The notes beneath the pieces were generated by a model, which was not told where the DNA came from, did not search any database, and saw only the letters and a program-made list of their open reading frames with translations. Positions 26,676-34,935 of a stretch of 64,000 nucleotides of DNA are shown here, piece by piece. Made by a program: the position numbers and the translations under genes. Within the stretch, counting starts at the first letter, position 1. The number at the start of each line of letters is the position of its first letter. The stretch comes from Flavobacteriales bacterium (GTDB lineage: Bacteria; Bacteroidota; Bacteroidia; UBA10329): positions 1-64,000 of the forward strand of contig JACJZQ010000015.1 in assembly GCA_020635495.1 (NCBI GenBank). The letters run 5' to 3'.

Positions 26676-27152
26676 ATGCGCACCTTTCGCCTTGCACCTT
26701 TCGCCTTTGGCCTATTGGCTTTGGCCTTATGCCTTACGCCTAACGCCTCCTTCGGCCAGGATATCCAAAAAATCTCCAAGCCAGACAGCTATTGGAAGGA
26801 AAAACTCACCGAAGAGCAGTACTACGTTACCCGTCAGCATGGTACGGAGCGTGCGTTTACAGGAGCATACTGGAATTACAAAGAAGATGGTATTTACACC
26901 TGTGTTTGCTGCGGATTGGAGTTGTTTGATTCCAAGACCAAATTCAAAAGCGGTACCGGTTGGCCCAGTTACTACAATATCATCAAGAACAATGTGGAGA
27001 AATCCACGGACATGAGTTTTGGCATGATGCGAGACGAAGTTCATTGTGCCCGTTGTAACGCGCATCTTGGACATGTATTCGATGATGGCCCAGAACCGAC
27101 AGGCTTACGCTATTGCATCAATTCTGCTTCGTTGGGGTTTGAGGCGAGATAG
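26676..27152 (+). CDS. msrB: Exported peptide-methionine (R)-S-oxide reductase
   Basis: The 158-residue product contains a full MsrB domain: E-E-Q-Y-Y-V-T-R-Q-H-G-T-E, the zinc pairs C-V-C-C and C-A-R-C, G-T-G-W-P-S-Y, H-V-F-D-D-G and R-Y-C-I-N-S with catalytic Cys147. It reduces methionine-R-sulfoxide in proteins. An N-terminal signal peptide (about 1-28, ending S-F-G-Q) sends it to the periplasm. That signal peptide is encoded by ten tandem seven-base units (26680-26749), listed as a separate repeat. No resolving Cys is obvious near the N-terminal half apart from the zinc ligands. Confidence 0.93.
   Translation: MRTFRLAPFAFGLLALALCLTPNASFGQDIQKISKPDSYWKEKLTEEQYYVTRQHGTERAFTGAYWNYKEDGIYTCVCCGLELFDSKTKFKSGTGWPSYYNIIKNNVEKSTDMSFGMMRDEVHCARCNAHLGHVFDDGPEPTGLRYCINSASLGFEAR
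26680..26749 (+). repeat. Ten tandem heptanucleotide units encoding the MsrB signal peptide
   Basis: Split in sevens, the segment reads gcacctt/tcgcctt/gcacctt/tcgcctt and continues in six further units with consensus nnGCCTT (some degenerate). Because seven is not a multiple of three, the repeat runs through all three codon phases and gives a Leu/Ala/Pro-rich hydrophobic stretch. The same unit recurs after mutL at 40785-40861. Confidence 0.85.
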
Positions 27153-27160
27153 CTTTCAAT

Positions 27161-29260
27161 CTACTCAATCACAACCCCCAAATGCTCAAAAACGAACGCC
27201 CAGATATCAGTGCCTTCGTCAAGTTGTTTTGAGAGTGGTTTGCCTGCTCCGTGACCGGCATCCACGTCAATACGGATCATTACGGGTTGGTCGCCAGTCT
27301 GTTTTTCTTGTAGCTCTGAAATGAACTTGAAAGAATGTGCCGGTACTACTCTATCGTCATGATCAGCAGTGGTAACCAATGTTGCTGGATAAGCTTGCTT
27401 CTTGACGTTATGAAGCGGTGAATAGGCGTACAGCGCTTTGAACTCGTCTTCATTATCGCTTGAACCGTAATCGCCTGTCCACGCCCAGCCAATGGTGAAC
27501 TTGTGGAAACGCAACATATCCTGAACACCAACCGCAGGCAGACAAACCTTGTACAGGTCTGGTCGTTGTGTCATGCACGCACCCACAAGAAGGCCACCAT
27601 TACTCCTGCCAGAAATGGCCAAGTGGTCTGAGTTGGTGTAACCTTCCGAAATCAGGTATTCCGCTCCCGCGATGAAATCATCAAACACATTCTGCTTTTT
27701 GAGTTTTGTGCCTGCTTCGTGCCATTCTTCTCCGTATTCGCCACCTCCACGCATGTTGGCCTGTGCATAGATCCCGCCATTCTCCAAGAACACCAATCGG
27801 CTTGCTCTGAAATCCGGTTTAATGCTGATGTTGAATCCACCATAACCATACAGCAAGCATGGATTGCTTCCGTTCAACTCCAAGCCTTTCTTGTGCACGA
27901 TGAACATCGGAATCTTTGTTCCATCCTTGCTTGGGTAAAAAACCTGCTTCACTTCGTACTTGTCGGCATCGAAATCAATGGCTGGCTCTTTGAACAACTC
28001 GGATTCTCCCGTTGCCACGTTGTACTTAAAGATGGTAGTAGGATACGTGAATGACGTGAACGAATAGAACGCCACTTCATCTTCTCTGTTTCCATTGAAA
28101 CTGGCTGTTCCTTTGGCAGGGAAATCAATGCTTCGGATAAAAGTTCCGTCCAACTCATGGATATTCATCTGGGCTGCTACATCTTTCAGATAAGAAGCTA
28201 CCAATTTGCCACCAGCCAATTCCACGCCTTCAAGCACCTCATCCTTCTCAACAATTATCTCCTTCCAATCTGCAGGCGCTGGATTCTTGACATCGATCTC
28301 AACCACACGGTAGTTTGGAGCGCCATTATTGGTAGATGCCAAGAGCTTTCCATCCTTATGGTCCAGCAGCGAGTATTCAAAATCGAACGACTCTGCTATC
28401 TGTTTGAAATCTGCATCGCCATCGGCTTTGTAGTACAATTGCACACCGCTGGTGCTCTGCGATTCGAAAATCACAATGCAATCTTCCGTATAGGGCGTCC
28501 ACGCATAGTAGTTGCGCAACGGCTCCTTCTCATTCCAATAAATGAGCTCATCTTCTGCCTGAGAAGTTCCCAATTCATGGTAATACACCTTATGAAATTC
28601 GTTCTTGCCAGAATATGCTTTCGCTTCATCTGGCGCATCGTACCTACTGTAGAAAAAGCCATTTCCTTTCCATGAAACGCCTGAGAACTTCACCCATTGG
28701 ATAACCTCTTCCAGTGCTTCGCCTGTTTCCAAGTCAAGAAGGTGTATTTCATTCCAATCTGAGCCTGAGGCCGCCAACTGATAGGCCATGTATTTGCCGT
28801 CTTTCGATACCGAAGTTCCGCCTAGTGCAACCGTGCCGTCTTCAGAAAGTGTGTTCGGGTCAATAAGAACCTTTGGCTCCGTCTCCAATGAATCTTGAAC
28901 GTAAAGAACGCTTTGATCCTGCATGCCATCGTTCTTAAAGAAGAAGAACTTTCCTGCTTTTTTGAAAGGCGTTCCATAGCGTTCGTAATTGTAAAGTGTT
29001 TCGAGACGCTTTCTGATCTTATCGCGTTGCGGAAGCGTTTTCAGATATCCAAAAGTAAGTTCGTTCTGACGCTTTACCCAATCGGCCGTTTCTTCAGAAT
29101 TATCGTCTTCCAACCAACGGTATGGGTCGGCTACCTTGGTGCCGAAATAATCATCAACCACCGTGGTATCCTTTCGCGTTTCAGGATAATTGAATGCGGT
29201 TTTCTCAATCTTCTCGCACCCGAAAAGGGCAAGAAGAGCAAATGGCAGAATGCGTTTCAT
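27161..29260 (-). CDS. Prolyl oligopeptidase (S9A) lipoprotein
   Basis: The 699-residue product has a lipoprotein signal (A-L-F-G-C near residue 15), an N-terminal seven-blade beta-propeller region, and a C-terminal alpha/beta-hydrolase. It shows G-G-F-N-I-S, then the nucleophile in S-G-R-S-N-G-G-L (Ser553), a late D-D-R-V-V-P with the catalytic Asp, and D-A-G-H-G-A-G with His. It cleaves short peptides after proline at the cell envelope. The length is normal for the family. It converges on msrB with eight bases between stops and lies upstream of nothing on its own strand, so it is probably monocistronic. Confidence 0.93.
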   Translation of the reverse strand: MKRILPFALLALFGCEKIEKTAFNYPETRKDTTVVDDYFGTKVADPYRWLEDDNSEETADWVKRQNELTFGYLKTLPQRDKIRKRLETLYNYERYGTPFKKAGKFFFFKNDGMQDQSVLYVQDSLETEPKVLIDPNTLSEDGTVALGGTSVSKDGKYMAYQLAASGSDWNEIHLLDLETGEALEEVIQWVKFSGVSWKGNGFFYSRYDAPDEAKAYSGKNEFHKVYYHELGTSQAEDELIYWNEKEPLRNYYAWTPYTEDCIVIFESQSTSGVQLYYKADGDADFKQIAESFDFEYSLLDHKDGKLLASTNNGAPNYRVVEIDVKNPAPADWKEIIVEKDEVLEGVELAGGKLVASYLKDVAAQMNIHELDGTFIRSIDFPAKGTASFNGNREDEVAFYSFTSFTYPTTIFKYNVATGESELFKEPAIDFDADKYEVKQVFYPSKDGTKIPMFIVHKKGLELNGSNPCLLYGYGGFNISIKPDFRASRLVFLENGGIYAQANMRGGGEYGEEWHEAGTKLKKQNVFDDFIAGAEYLISEGYTNSDHLAISGRSNGGLLVGACMTQRPDLYKVCLPAVGVQDMLRFHKFTIGWAWTGDYGSSDNEDEFKALYAYSPLHNVKKQAYPATLVTTADHDDRVVPAHSFKFISELQEKQTGDQPVMIRIDVDAGHGAGKPLSKQLDEGTDIWAFVFEHLGVVIE

Positions 29261-29292
29261 AGGTTCAAATTGAACCCGAAAGGTATTGAAAC

Positions 29293-31491
29293 CTACCTTA
29301 CAATTGCCATTCGCTGACTGAATATGGCCTCACCATCTGTAACCGTAATGGAATAGATTCCATTCTTCAACGAAGCGATGTCTGCATTGACCAGATTTCC
29401 ACCAGAAACATACGCGAACTGGTTGCTTGCACAAAGCCGTCCGTTGTTATCGTGTATCTCAACACGAATATTATTCAGGCTTCTGGGCAACTGAATGGAG
29501 ATCGAGTTTCCTGAATTCGGATTCGGGTAGATGCGCATTTCAGCATGATCGGAAGATGCGATATCTGTTACGATGGAATTTCCCTCGAAATACTCCTTGG
29601 CCAATTCAAATGCATCTGGTCCGATCTGCATTCCCATCAGACGTCCGGGAATATCGTCAACTGGTGGGTGAATTCCACCCCAAATACGAGATAGGCTGCA
29701 CTGGTCTGAAGCATCTCGGTAAGTGGCCCACTGTAGCGTGACATCTTGACTTGGACCATCTTCAAAGACCAAAAACTCATTCATAGGAGCTTCAAACTCA
29801 CCCATCCCGCCAGGGAAGAATGCATCGCCAGTAAACAGCGTCATAACTTCTGCCGCTGCCCTAGAGAAAGTTGAGTGCCCACTGACATACCCAGCAAATG
29901 GCGGAGTAACAAAGGACGGACGCTGATACGGCCACCAGTTTTCAGCCAATATCCAATCCACACCTGCTACATCGGTTTCGGGATTGGATACGTAGTCATG
30001 ACCTTTCCATGCATAAAGCTTGATCTTGCCAACGTTCTCGTTGTTTGCACCTGCAAGCGGATCTCCTTCTTCCACCATTTCCACATAGCCCTGTATCAAT
30101 GGCAATCCACCAGGATGGTAGTTCGGTAGGCTCGCACCTGAAGATTGACCAAGATCGGCCATATATCGGATAGCAGAGATAGGCCGAACATAGTCATACC
30201 AAGATTTAATGCCCCAAGCCGTGACAGCAGCATCATGTACAGCACCGGCCATTGCAAAGTATGACTTCACATCCCACTCCAGATCGGAGAGTATTGGACC
30301 CGATCCTTCAAAGCGCTTTTCAACCATTGGGTGATCGCTTACATAGTTCAAAATGGTGAACCAGTGTCCTGGGGGTGTTTCAGAATCAGGACCATCTGCC
30401 CAGAATTCTGCTAGAATACGTGCATAATCTCCACGTTTTACATACTGAGGTTGATACGGCTGCCCAGTTACAGGATTCAGATCCCAACCTTGTCCAGGGT
30501 CACCACCAGAAATATTATAGAACTGTGGATACTCCGACACATCTGTAGGGTAATACTGCACATTACCGATAGACGCTGGCGAGATATCCCAGATGGTTGG
30601 GTCGTCTGCACTTAGATGTGAGGACCAGATGGACACCATCTCAAAGGTGAATTTGTATTGCTCAGACAGGGTTGTTGGGTTAGCTAAATTCAATTGTGGA
30701 GGCATACCTGGATCATGGAATACCCAATAGTCAAAGCCATCGCGTTGATTGATGGTGAGGTCATTCACTTCATCCAAAGCAAACCCTGGAACCTGTCCCC
30801 ATTCTGCACCAACGAAAGCTGGTGTATTGATGGGATACACGTTACCTGACTGATCAATGAAAACCTGAAGTGTCAATGGCTGCCAACGGTTCGGATCTGT
30901 CATATCTGCATTACCAGGGAACATGGGGATCAATGGGTCGTTAACCGGATCGTAATACTGATTTGCATAATTGTTCGCCTCATTGGACATATCCTGTAAG
31001 CCATAGTCTATCAGGTTCTGAGCCAAATAATTACCTAGCGCAGCATAAGAACCCGTTGAATAATCCATGCTGGTAAAATTGATGTCGTAGCCCAAATTAG
31101 TCATGAGCGTATCAAACATCATTTGACTCTGAAGCGCTCCTGGAGACTGGTTGAATCGATGCGACAACAAACGATAAGCCGCATAGCTCATGGTTTCTTC
31201 CTGCGCAGCTTGCACATTGGTTGGGACCTCAATTCCGTTGAATGGACATGGATAGTCATGCACCACCTTGCCAAGGAAGTATGTTTCTGCCACAGGATCG
31301 AAAATGGCCCAAGAATCATACAAGGCAACTGATGTATGAAACAGGTTTCTGGAGTGGACGGTTGGTCTAGCAAAGTCATGTCTGATGGACTCAAGAAGGA
31401 CTTCATTCCAGCGTCTGGCAACGGAATGTTGCTGCGCAAATGTTTCGGTAACCGTTAAGGAAATGAGGAGGAGAAAAGTAAAAATTCGCAT
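29293..31491 (-). CDS. Vanadium-haloperoxidase-like PAP2-fold protein with T9SS tail
   Basis: The 732-residue product has a signal peptide (about 1-19), a long helical domain, and the vanadate-binding motifs of the PAP2/vanadium-haloperoxidase group: P-P-F-A-G-Y-V-S-G-H-S-T-F-S and S-R-I-W-G-G-I-H-P. A T9SS sorting domain follows (I-Y-P-N-P-N-S-G-N ... G-I-Y-S-I-T-V). A first motif K-x6-R-P may be K-S-W-Y-D-Y-V-R-P. Relatives in Bacteroidota are annotated as vanadium-dependent haloperoxidase-related phosphoesterases. It may oxidise halides or hydrolyse phosphate outside the cell, and the sequence alone cannot separate these. Confidence 0.85.
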   Translation of the reverse strand: MRIFTFLLLISLTVTETFAQQHSVARRWNEVLLESIRHDFARPTVHSRNLFHTSVALYDSWAIFDPVAETYFLGKVVHDYPCPFNGIEVPTNVQAAQEETMSYAAYRLLSHRFNQSPGALQSQMMFDTLMTNLGYDINFTSMDYSTGSYAALGNYLAQNLIDYGLQDMSNEANNYANQYYDPVNDPLIPMFPGNADMTDPNRWQPLTLQVFIDQSGNVYPINTPAFVGAEWGQVPGFALDEVNDLTINQRDGFDYWVFHDPGMPPQLNLANPTTLSEQYKFTFEMVSIWSSHLSADDPTIWDISPASIGNVQYYPTDVSEYPQFYNISGGDPGQGWDLNPVTGQPYQPQYVKRGDYARILAEFWADGPDSETPPGHWFTILNYVSDHPMVEKRFEGSGPILSDLEWDVKSYFAMAGAVHDAAVTAWGIKSWYDYVRPISAIRYMADLGQSSGASLPNYHPGGLPLIQGYVEMVEEGDPLAGANNENVGKIKLYAWKGHDYVSNPETDVAGVDWILAENWWPYQRPSFVTPPFAGYVSGHSTFSRAAAEVMTLFTGDAFFPGGMGEFEAPMNEFLVFEDGPSQDVTLQWATYRDASDQCSLSRIWGGIHPPVDDIPGRLMGMQIGPDAFELAKEYFEGNSIVTDIASSDHAEMRIYPNPNSGNSISIQLPRSLNNIRVEIHDNNGRLCASNQFAYVSGGNLVNADIASLKNGIYSITVTDGEAIFSQRMAIVR

Positions 31492-31563
31492 ATAGGATGG
31501 ATTAGTTGGAGTATTGAAGTTACTCTTTAACTCAAATATGCGAACAGTGTATAGAAAAAGAAA

Positions 31564-31589
31564 GCCGCCACAACTTGCGCTGTGACGGC
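31564..31589 (-). terminator. Hairpin terminator of the rhodanese operon
   Basis: GCCGCCACA (31564-31572) pairs with TGTGACGGC (31581-31589) with one mismatch around an 8-base loop. On the minus strand it is followed by a C/T-rich run with five T. It lies 30 bases beyond the rhodanese stop. Confidence 0.65.
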
Positions 31590-31618
31590 CTCTTCAGAAA
31601 CTGATAGTGGAATGCTAC

Positions 31619-31882
31619 TTATGCGTGTTGCAAACGGTAGTTCACTTCCATCCAACCTCCACCATTCTCGCACTCAACTCCCTGTTGGCGTAGGTAAGCC
31701 ACTGCCTGTCCGCTTCTGTTGCCACTTGCGCAGCACAACAACAACGGCTGTGGCATATTGGCAAACTCCTGCACTCTATCTGGAACTTCCTGTAGTGGAA
31801 TGTTCACACTTCCGGCCACATGACCTCCTTGGAACTCCATTGGGCTTCTCACATCCACTATGGTATAACCTGCATTCTTCAT
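31619..31882 (-). CDS. Single-domain rhodanese-like sulfurtransferase
   Basis: This is an approximately 87-residue protein from ATG 31882. Its rhodanese domain has V-D-V-R-S-P-M-E-F, G-G-H-V-x-G-S-V-N-I-P and the active-site loop C-C-A-S-G-N-R-S-G, whose second cysteine is the persulfide carrier. An in-frame ATG at 31942 would overlap the upstream gene by 22 bases and add a basic, non-conserved leader, so I prefer the inner ATG. It lies 38 bases after the metallo-beta-lactamase/rhodanese gene, and together they form a sulfur-transfer operon. Confidence 0.87.
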   Translation of the reverse strand: MKNAGYTIVDVRSPMEFQGGHVAGSVNIPLQEVPDRVQEFANMPQPLLLCCASGNRSGQAVAYLRQQGVECENGGGWMEVNYRLQHA

Positions 31883-31920
31883 TACGTTTTTCTTTTCTCG
31901 TTTTATCCTTTTTCCTCTAC

Positions 31921-33345
31921 TCAAAGCATTGTTGTTGGACACACATAATCTGTCACCTCAAACTTGCCTGATTTCTTAATGGCTCCAAATCCACCATCCA
32001 CATCTATCAGATTCTTGTAGCCTTTTGAGCGAAGAATGGATGTGAAGATCATGGAACGGTAACCACCTGCACAGTGCACGTAATACGTTTCGTCCTTATT
32101 CAGTTTGGTCATGCTGTCTTCAATGTAATCGAGAGGCGCATTGGTTGCGTTAACGATATGCTCAGAATCGTACTCGCTCTTTTTGCGCACATCCGCAATT
32201 TTGATGCTCTTGTCAGCAGCTTCTCTGGCAGCAAATTCCTCTACGGACACGGATACTATCTTATCCAGCTCCTTGCCTTCCGCTTTCCAAGCCTCTACTC
32301 CACCTTTCAGGTAACCGATGGCATGGTCATATCCAACTCGTGCCAGTCTTGTAACCACTTCTGGAATACGGTCTTCATCGCCCACCAAAAGAATCTTCTG
32401 GTTAATGTCCGGAATCAAGGTTCCTACCCACACCGCAAAACTTCCGTCAATGCCGAAGAAGTAAGACCCCGGAATGAAGCCTTTGGCGAATACCTGCTGA
32501 TTCCGTGTATCGATAACAATGGCATCCTGCTCTTCCATGGCAGCTTCAAACTCGCGTGGCGAGAGCGCTTTTACACCTCTTTCCATCACATCATCAATAG
32601 AATCGTAGCCTTTGATGTTCATCAGCACGTTCTTTGGGAAGTACCCCGGAGGCTGTGTGAGACCTGTAAGCAATTCTTTGATGAACTCTTCTTTGGTCAT
32701 ATCGGCACGCAACGCGTAATTGGTCTTCTTCTGGTTTCCAAGCGTATCAAAGGTCTCCTTGCTCATGTTCTTACCGCAGGCACTTCCTGCACCGTGGGCC
32801 GGATAAACGATGATGTCATCATTCAGCGGCATGATCTTGTTTCTCAACGAATCGAACAAGTGATTGGCCAATTTCTCTTCTGTTAGGTCAGAGATAACGT
32901 GCTGCGCCAAGTCTGGCCGACCCACATCACCTATAAAAAGCGTGTCTCCTGTAAAGATGGCGGTGTCTTTTCCGTTCTCATCTGTTAGCAGGTAACAGCT
33001 GCTTTCCATGGTATGACCCGGTGTGTGGATGAGCGTAATCGTGGCATTACCCAATTTGAACTGTTCGCCATCTGTTGCTATGTGGGCATCAAACCCAGTT
33101 TGCATGCTGGTTGGACCGTAGATAATAGGTGCACCGGTTTTGGCAGAAAGGTCCACGTGACCCGAAACGAAATCGGCATGGAAATGCGTTTCGAAAACGT
33201 ATTTGATGGTGGCACCTCTGTCTTCGGCCATTCTGATGTACTGATCCACTTCACGTAGTGGGTCAATGATGGCTGCTTCGCCATTGCTTTCGATGTAATA
33301 GGCTCCCTGAGCCAGACATCCTGTATATAACTGTTCTACTTTCAT
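31921..33345 (-). CDS. Metallo-beta-lactamase fold hydrolase with two rhodanese domains (persulfide dioxygenase type)
   Basis: The 474-residue protein has an N-terminal metallo-beta-lactamase domain with H-F-H-A-D (His54, His56, Asp58) and His63, as in ETHE1-type persulfide dioxygenases. Two rhodanese domains follow. The first lacks the active Cys (L-L-V-G-D-E-D-R-I in its place); the second has H-C-A-G-G-Y-R-S with Cys425. Proteins of this layout oxidise glutathione persulfide or carry sulfane sulfur. With the following rhodanese it probably handles sulfide or persulfide. A Crp/Fnr-shaped palindrome lies in the divergent intergenic region upstream. Confidence 0.88.
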   Translation of the reverse strand: MKVEQLYTGCLAQGAYYIESNGEAAIIDPLREVDQYIRMAEDRGATIKYVFETHFHADFVSGHVDLSAKTGAPIIYGPTSMQTGFDAHIATDGEQFKLGNATITLIHTPGHTMESSCYLLTDENGKDTAIFTGDTLFIGDVGRPDLAQHVISDLTEEKLANHLFDSLRNKIMPLNDDIIVYPAHGAGSACGKNMSKETFDTLGNQKKTNYALRADMTKEEFIKELLTGLTQPPGYFPKNVLMNIKGYDSIDDVMERGVKALSPREFEAAMEEQDAIVIDTRNQQVFAKGFIPGSYFFGIDGSFAVWVGTLIPDINQKILLVGDEDRIPEVVTRLARVGYDHAIGYLKGGVEAWKAEGKELDKIVSVSVEEFAAREAADKSIKIADVRKKSEYDSEHIVNATNAPLDYIEDSMTKLNKDETYYVHCAGGYRSMIFTSILRSKGYKNLIDVDGGFGAIKKSGKFEVTDYVCPTTML

Positions 33346-33422
33346 CTTTATCTTCTAGTAGGTTCTACTTCTAATTGTCGACACAAATTTAAGGTAGCCA
33401 TTCTGTACCCAATGAGATTTAG

Positions 33423-33440
33423 GTCACATGGTTGTGTAAC
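33423..33440. promoter_or_regulatory. Crp/Fnr-shaped palindrome in a divergent promoter region
   Basis: GTCACA-N6-TGTAAC-type dyad (one mismatched base pair), centred midway between the divergent starts at 33345 and 33517, about 80 bases from each. The shape resembles Crp/Fnr-family operators. The regulator is not identifiable here. Confidence 0.35.
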
Positions 33441-33516
33441 CCGCATCACGTTCCGTGGCACTAATAGTCGTTGATTCTCGTTATTTTGAGCATCTACTAA
33501 CCTCAACCACCCTACC

Positions 33517-34206
33517 ATGTTAAATAGAATAACCCTTCTCTTTGTTCTCATTTCCAGCATCATCACCGCTCAAGCGCAGGTCATTTCTGAGGTGGATTTC
33601 GATGCAGTGAACAGAAACATCCAAGACCCGAAGTCTGACTATTACTATCAAGACCTGGTTGACCGCATGATGGCGCACGACACTACCTTGGGTCTGGCCG
33701 ATTACCACCATATCTACTACGGCAGTGCCGAAGTGGAAGGTTATTCTCCCTACGGAGACAGCGATAAATTGGACGTTTTTAAAGAGAAACTGAGTGCCGG
33801 AGCGTTTGACGATGCCTTGGACGTTGGTGTGAAGATCTGGAAGTCCTACCCCGGGAACATAGAATCTGTTTACAACCTGCTGATATGTGCAGACGCCATG
33901 CAGAACAAACCGCTAGCGCAGCAATACGCCAACCACTATTTCGCGTTTTTGGAGGTGATATACCGCAGCGGTACGGGCAGAAGCATTGAAGATGCATGGG
34001 TGGTGATGCGCGTACGCGATGAGTACCTTGTACTGAACGATATGGGACTGGAAAGATCGCAACAGGCGCTGCTTGACGGCCCTACAGACGAGATGACCCT
34101 GACCAAGGAAAGCCGTAAGAAAATGAAGAAAAAAGACCGTGTCAAGGCGCTTTACTTCAATGTGGCCAAACCCTTCGAGTCCATGTCCAAGATGTTTAAG
34201 AAGTAG
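33517..34206 (+). CDS. DUF4919-family secreted protein
   Basis: The 229-residue product has a signal peptide ending I-T-A-Q-A-Q. Its body has the DUF4919 features: D-P-K-S-D-Y-Y-Y-Q-D-L-V-D-R-M, then D-T-T-L-G-L-A-D-Y-H-H-I-Y-Y-G, then Y-S-P-Y-G. The remainder is helical, TPR-like. The C-terminal K-K-M-K-K-K-D-R is basic. The function of the family is unknown. It is divergent from the persulfide-hydrolase operon and has no co-directional partner. Confidence 0.8.
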   Translation: MLNRITLLFVLISSIITAQAQVISEVDFDAVNRNIQDPKSDYYYQDLVDRMMAHDTTLGLADYHHIYYGSAEVEGYSPYGDSDKLDVFKEKLSAGAFDDALDVGVKIWKSYPGNIESVYNLLICADAMQNKPLAQQYANHYFAFLEVIYRSGTGRSIEDAWVVMRVRDEYLVLNDMGLERSQQALLDGPTDEMTLTKESRKKMKKKDRVKALYFNVAKPFESMSKMFKK

Positions 34207-34258
34207 GGCGGTCTAGCTAAAGTCAAACTTTAAGTTGGCTTTGAGGTTTTGTTGGCAA

Positions 34259-34711
34259 CTATTTTTTTAAGCGGTCAATAATTAAGTCTTTAGCTTTTTC
34301 GTCAGGTATCATAATAGACACTCTTCCGTTTGGAATATGCTCGTTCAAATTGGGGGCCGCCATTACTTTTTCTTCAATCACAAAACAGATTCGTTTTCGC
34401 TCCACGTTTTTGGTCAAAACACTTAAAGACTGCGTTCCTACTTCATCCAATCTTATCTTGAGAACAAAGACTCCTTCAAAAGGGCCTTTTGTTTCTTGGA
34501 TTGACTCAAAGTTTGAGAACGGCACATAAAGTGTTGTATCAACTTTAACTTCTTCCTCGCTATTGTAGAATGACATAGTGATGCCATCATCTTTAACTAA
34601 GTAAAGGCCACCTTTTACTTCCTTGTTTATTCGAGATGAACTCTGGCCATTACAACTGATGAATAACAAAGACAATAGACTGAAACTAACTATAGTCGAA
34701 AGGTTCTTCAT
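34259..34711 (-). CDS. Lipoprotein with SecD P1-head-like domain
   Basis: About 150 residues. From ATG 34711 the signal peptide ends L-F-I-S-C (lipobox). The mature domain ends with R-I-C-F-V-I-E-E-K-V-M-A-A-P-N-L-N-E-x-I-P-N-G-R-V-S-I, which closely resembles the SecD periplasmic P1-head phrase (I-x-L-D-x-x-V-x-S-A-P-x-x-x-x-x-I-x-G-G-x-x-x-I). Stand-alone lipoproteins with this domain exist in Bacteroidota and have no established role. The TTG three codons upstream is an alternative start. The gene sits in a repeat-rich patch and is preceded by a 26-bp repeat shared with the next gene. Confidence 0.65.
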   Translation of the reverse strand: MKNLSTIVSFSLLSLLFISCNGQSSSRINKEVKGGLYLVKDDGITMSFYNSEEEVKVDTTLYVPFSNFESIQETKGPFEGVFVLKIRLDEVGTQSLSVLTKNVERKRICFVIEEKVMAAPNLNEHIPNGRVSIMIPDEKAKDLIIDRLKK

Positions 34712-34738
34712 GCTTGTCAAATTAAGGTTGTCGCCAAC

Positions 34739-34764
34739 GGTTGCCGCTAAAGATAATGCGTTAG
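34739..34764. repeat. 26-bp direct repeat, copy A
   Basis: Begins GGTTGCCGCTAAAGATAATG and ends in CGTTAG. It matches copy B at 35551-35576 at 25 of 26 positions. It lies 28 bases upstream of the SecD-like lipoprotein start, in the same relation to that gene as copy B is to the next gene. Confidence 0.85.
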
Positions 34765-34818
34765 AAACTGCCGTCCTTGTTTAACTCTCCCCGTCACTTC
34801 GCCCGTTGGTCGAAGCGC

Positions 34819-34869
34819 CACCCCTCTCTCGCGAGAGAGGGGAAAGACTCCGATCAGGAGTCAGGGGTG
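34819..34869. repeat. Nested palindromic intergenic element
   Basis: A perfect 22-base palindrome (34821-34842, C4-T-C-T-C-T-C-G-C and its mirror) is followed by a second hairpin GACTCC-N5-GGAGTC (34846-34862). An outer pair CACCCCT/AGGGGTG (34819-34825 with 34863-34869) could close both, giving a cruciform-capable unit. It fills much of the 215-base gap between two minus-strand genes and looks like an interspersed REP-type element. Confidence 0.7.
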
Positions 34870-34935
34870 AGTTGCATGCACAGACATTGCAGATTGGAAC
34901 TGAGACTGACAGACGCACCAACCTAAGAATCAGGT

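Noticed and set aside
26680..26749. CRISPR-like array
   Set aside because: The repeat unit is only seven bases with no spacers; it is a simple tandem repeat within msrB.
32074..32886. 270-codon plus-strand open frame
   Set aside because: It is antisense to the metallo-beta-lactamase/rhodanese gene, which has clear motifs; the product has no recognisable domain.
34259..34711. A broken secD gene
   Set aside because: It has its own lipoprotein signal and is complete as a short protein; it only shares the P1-head-like domain.
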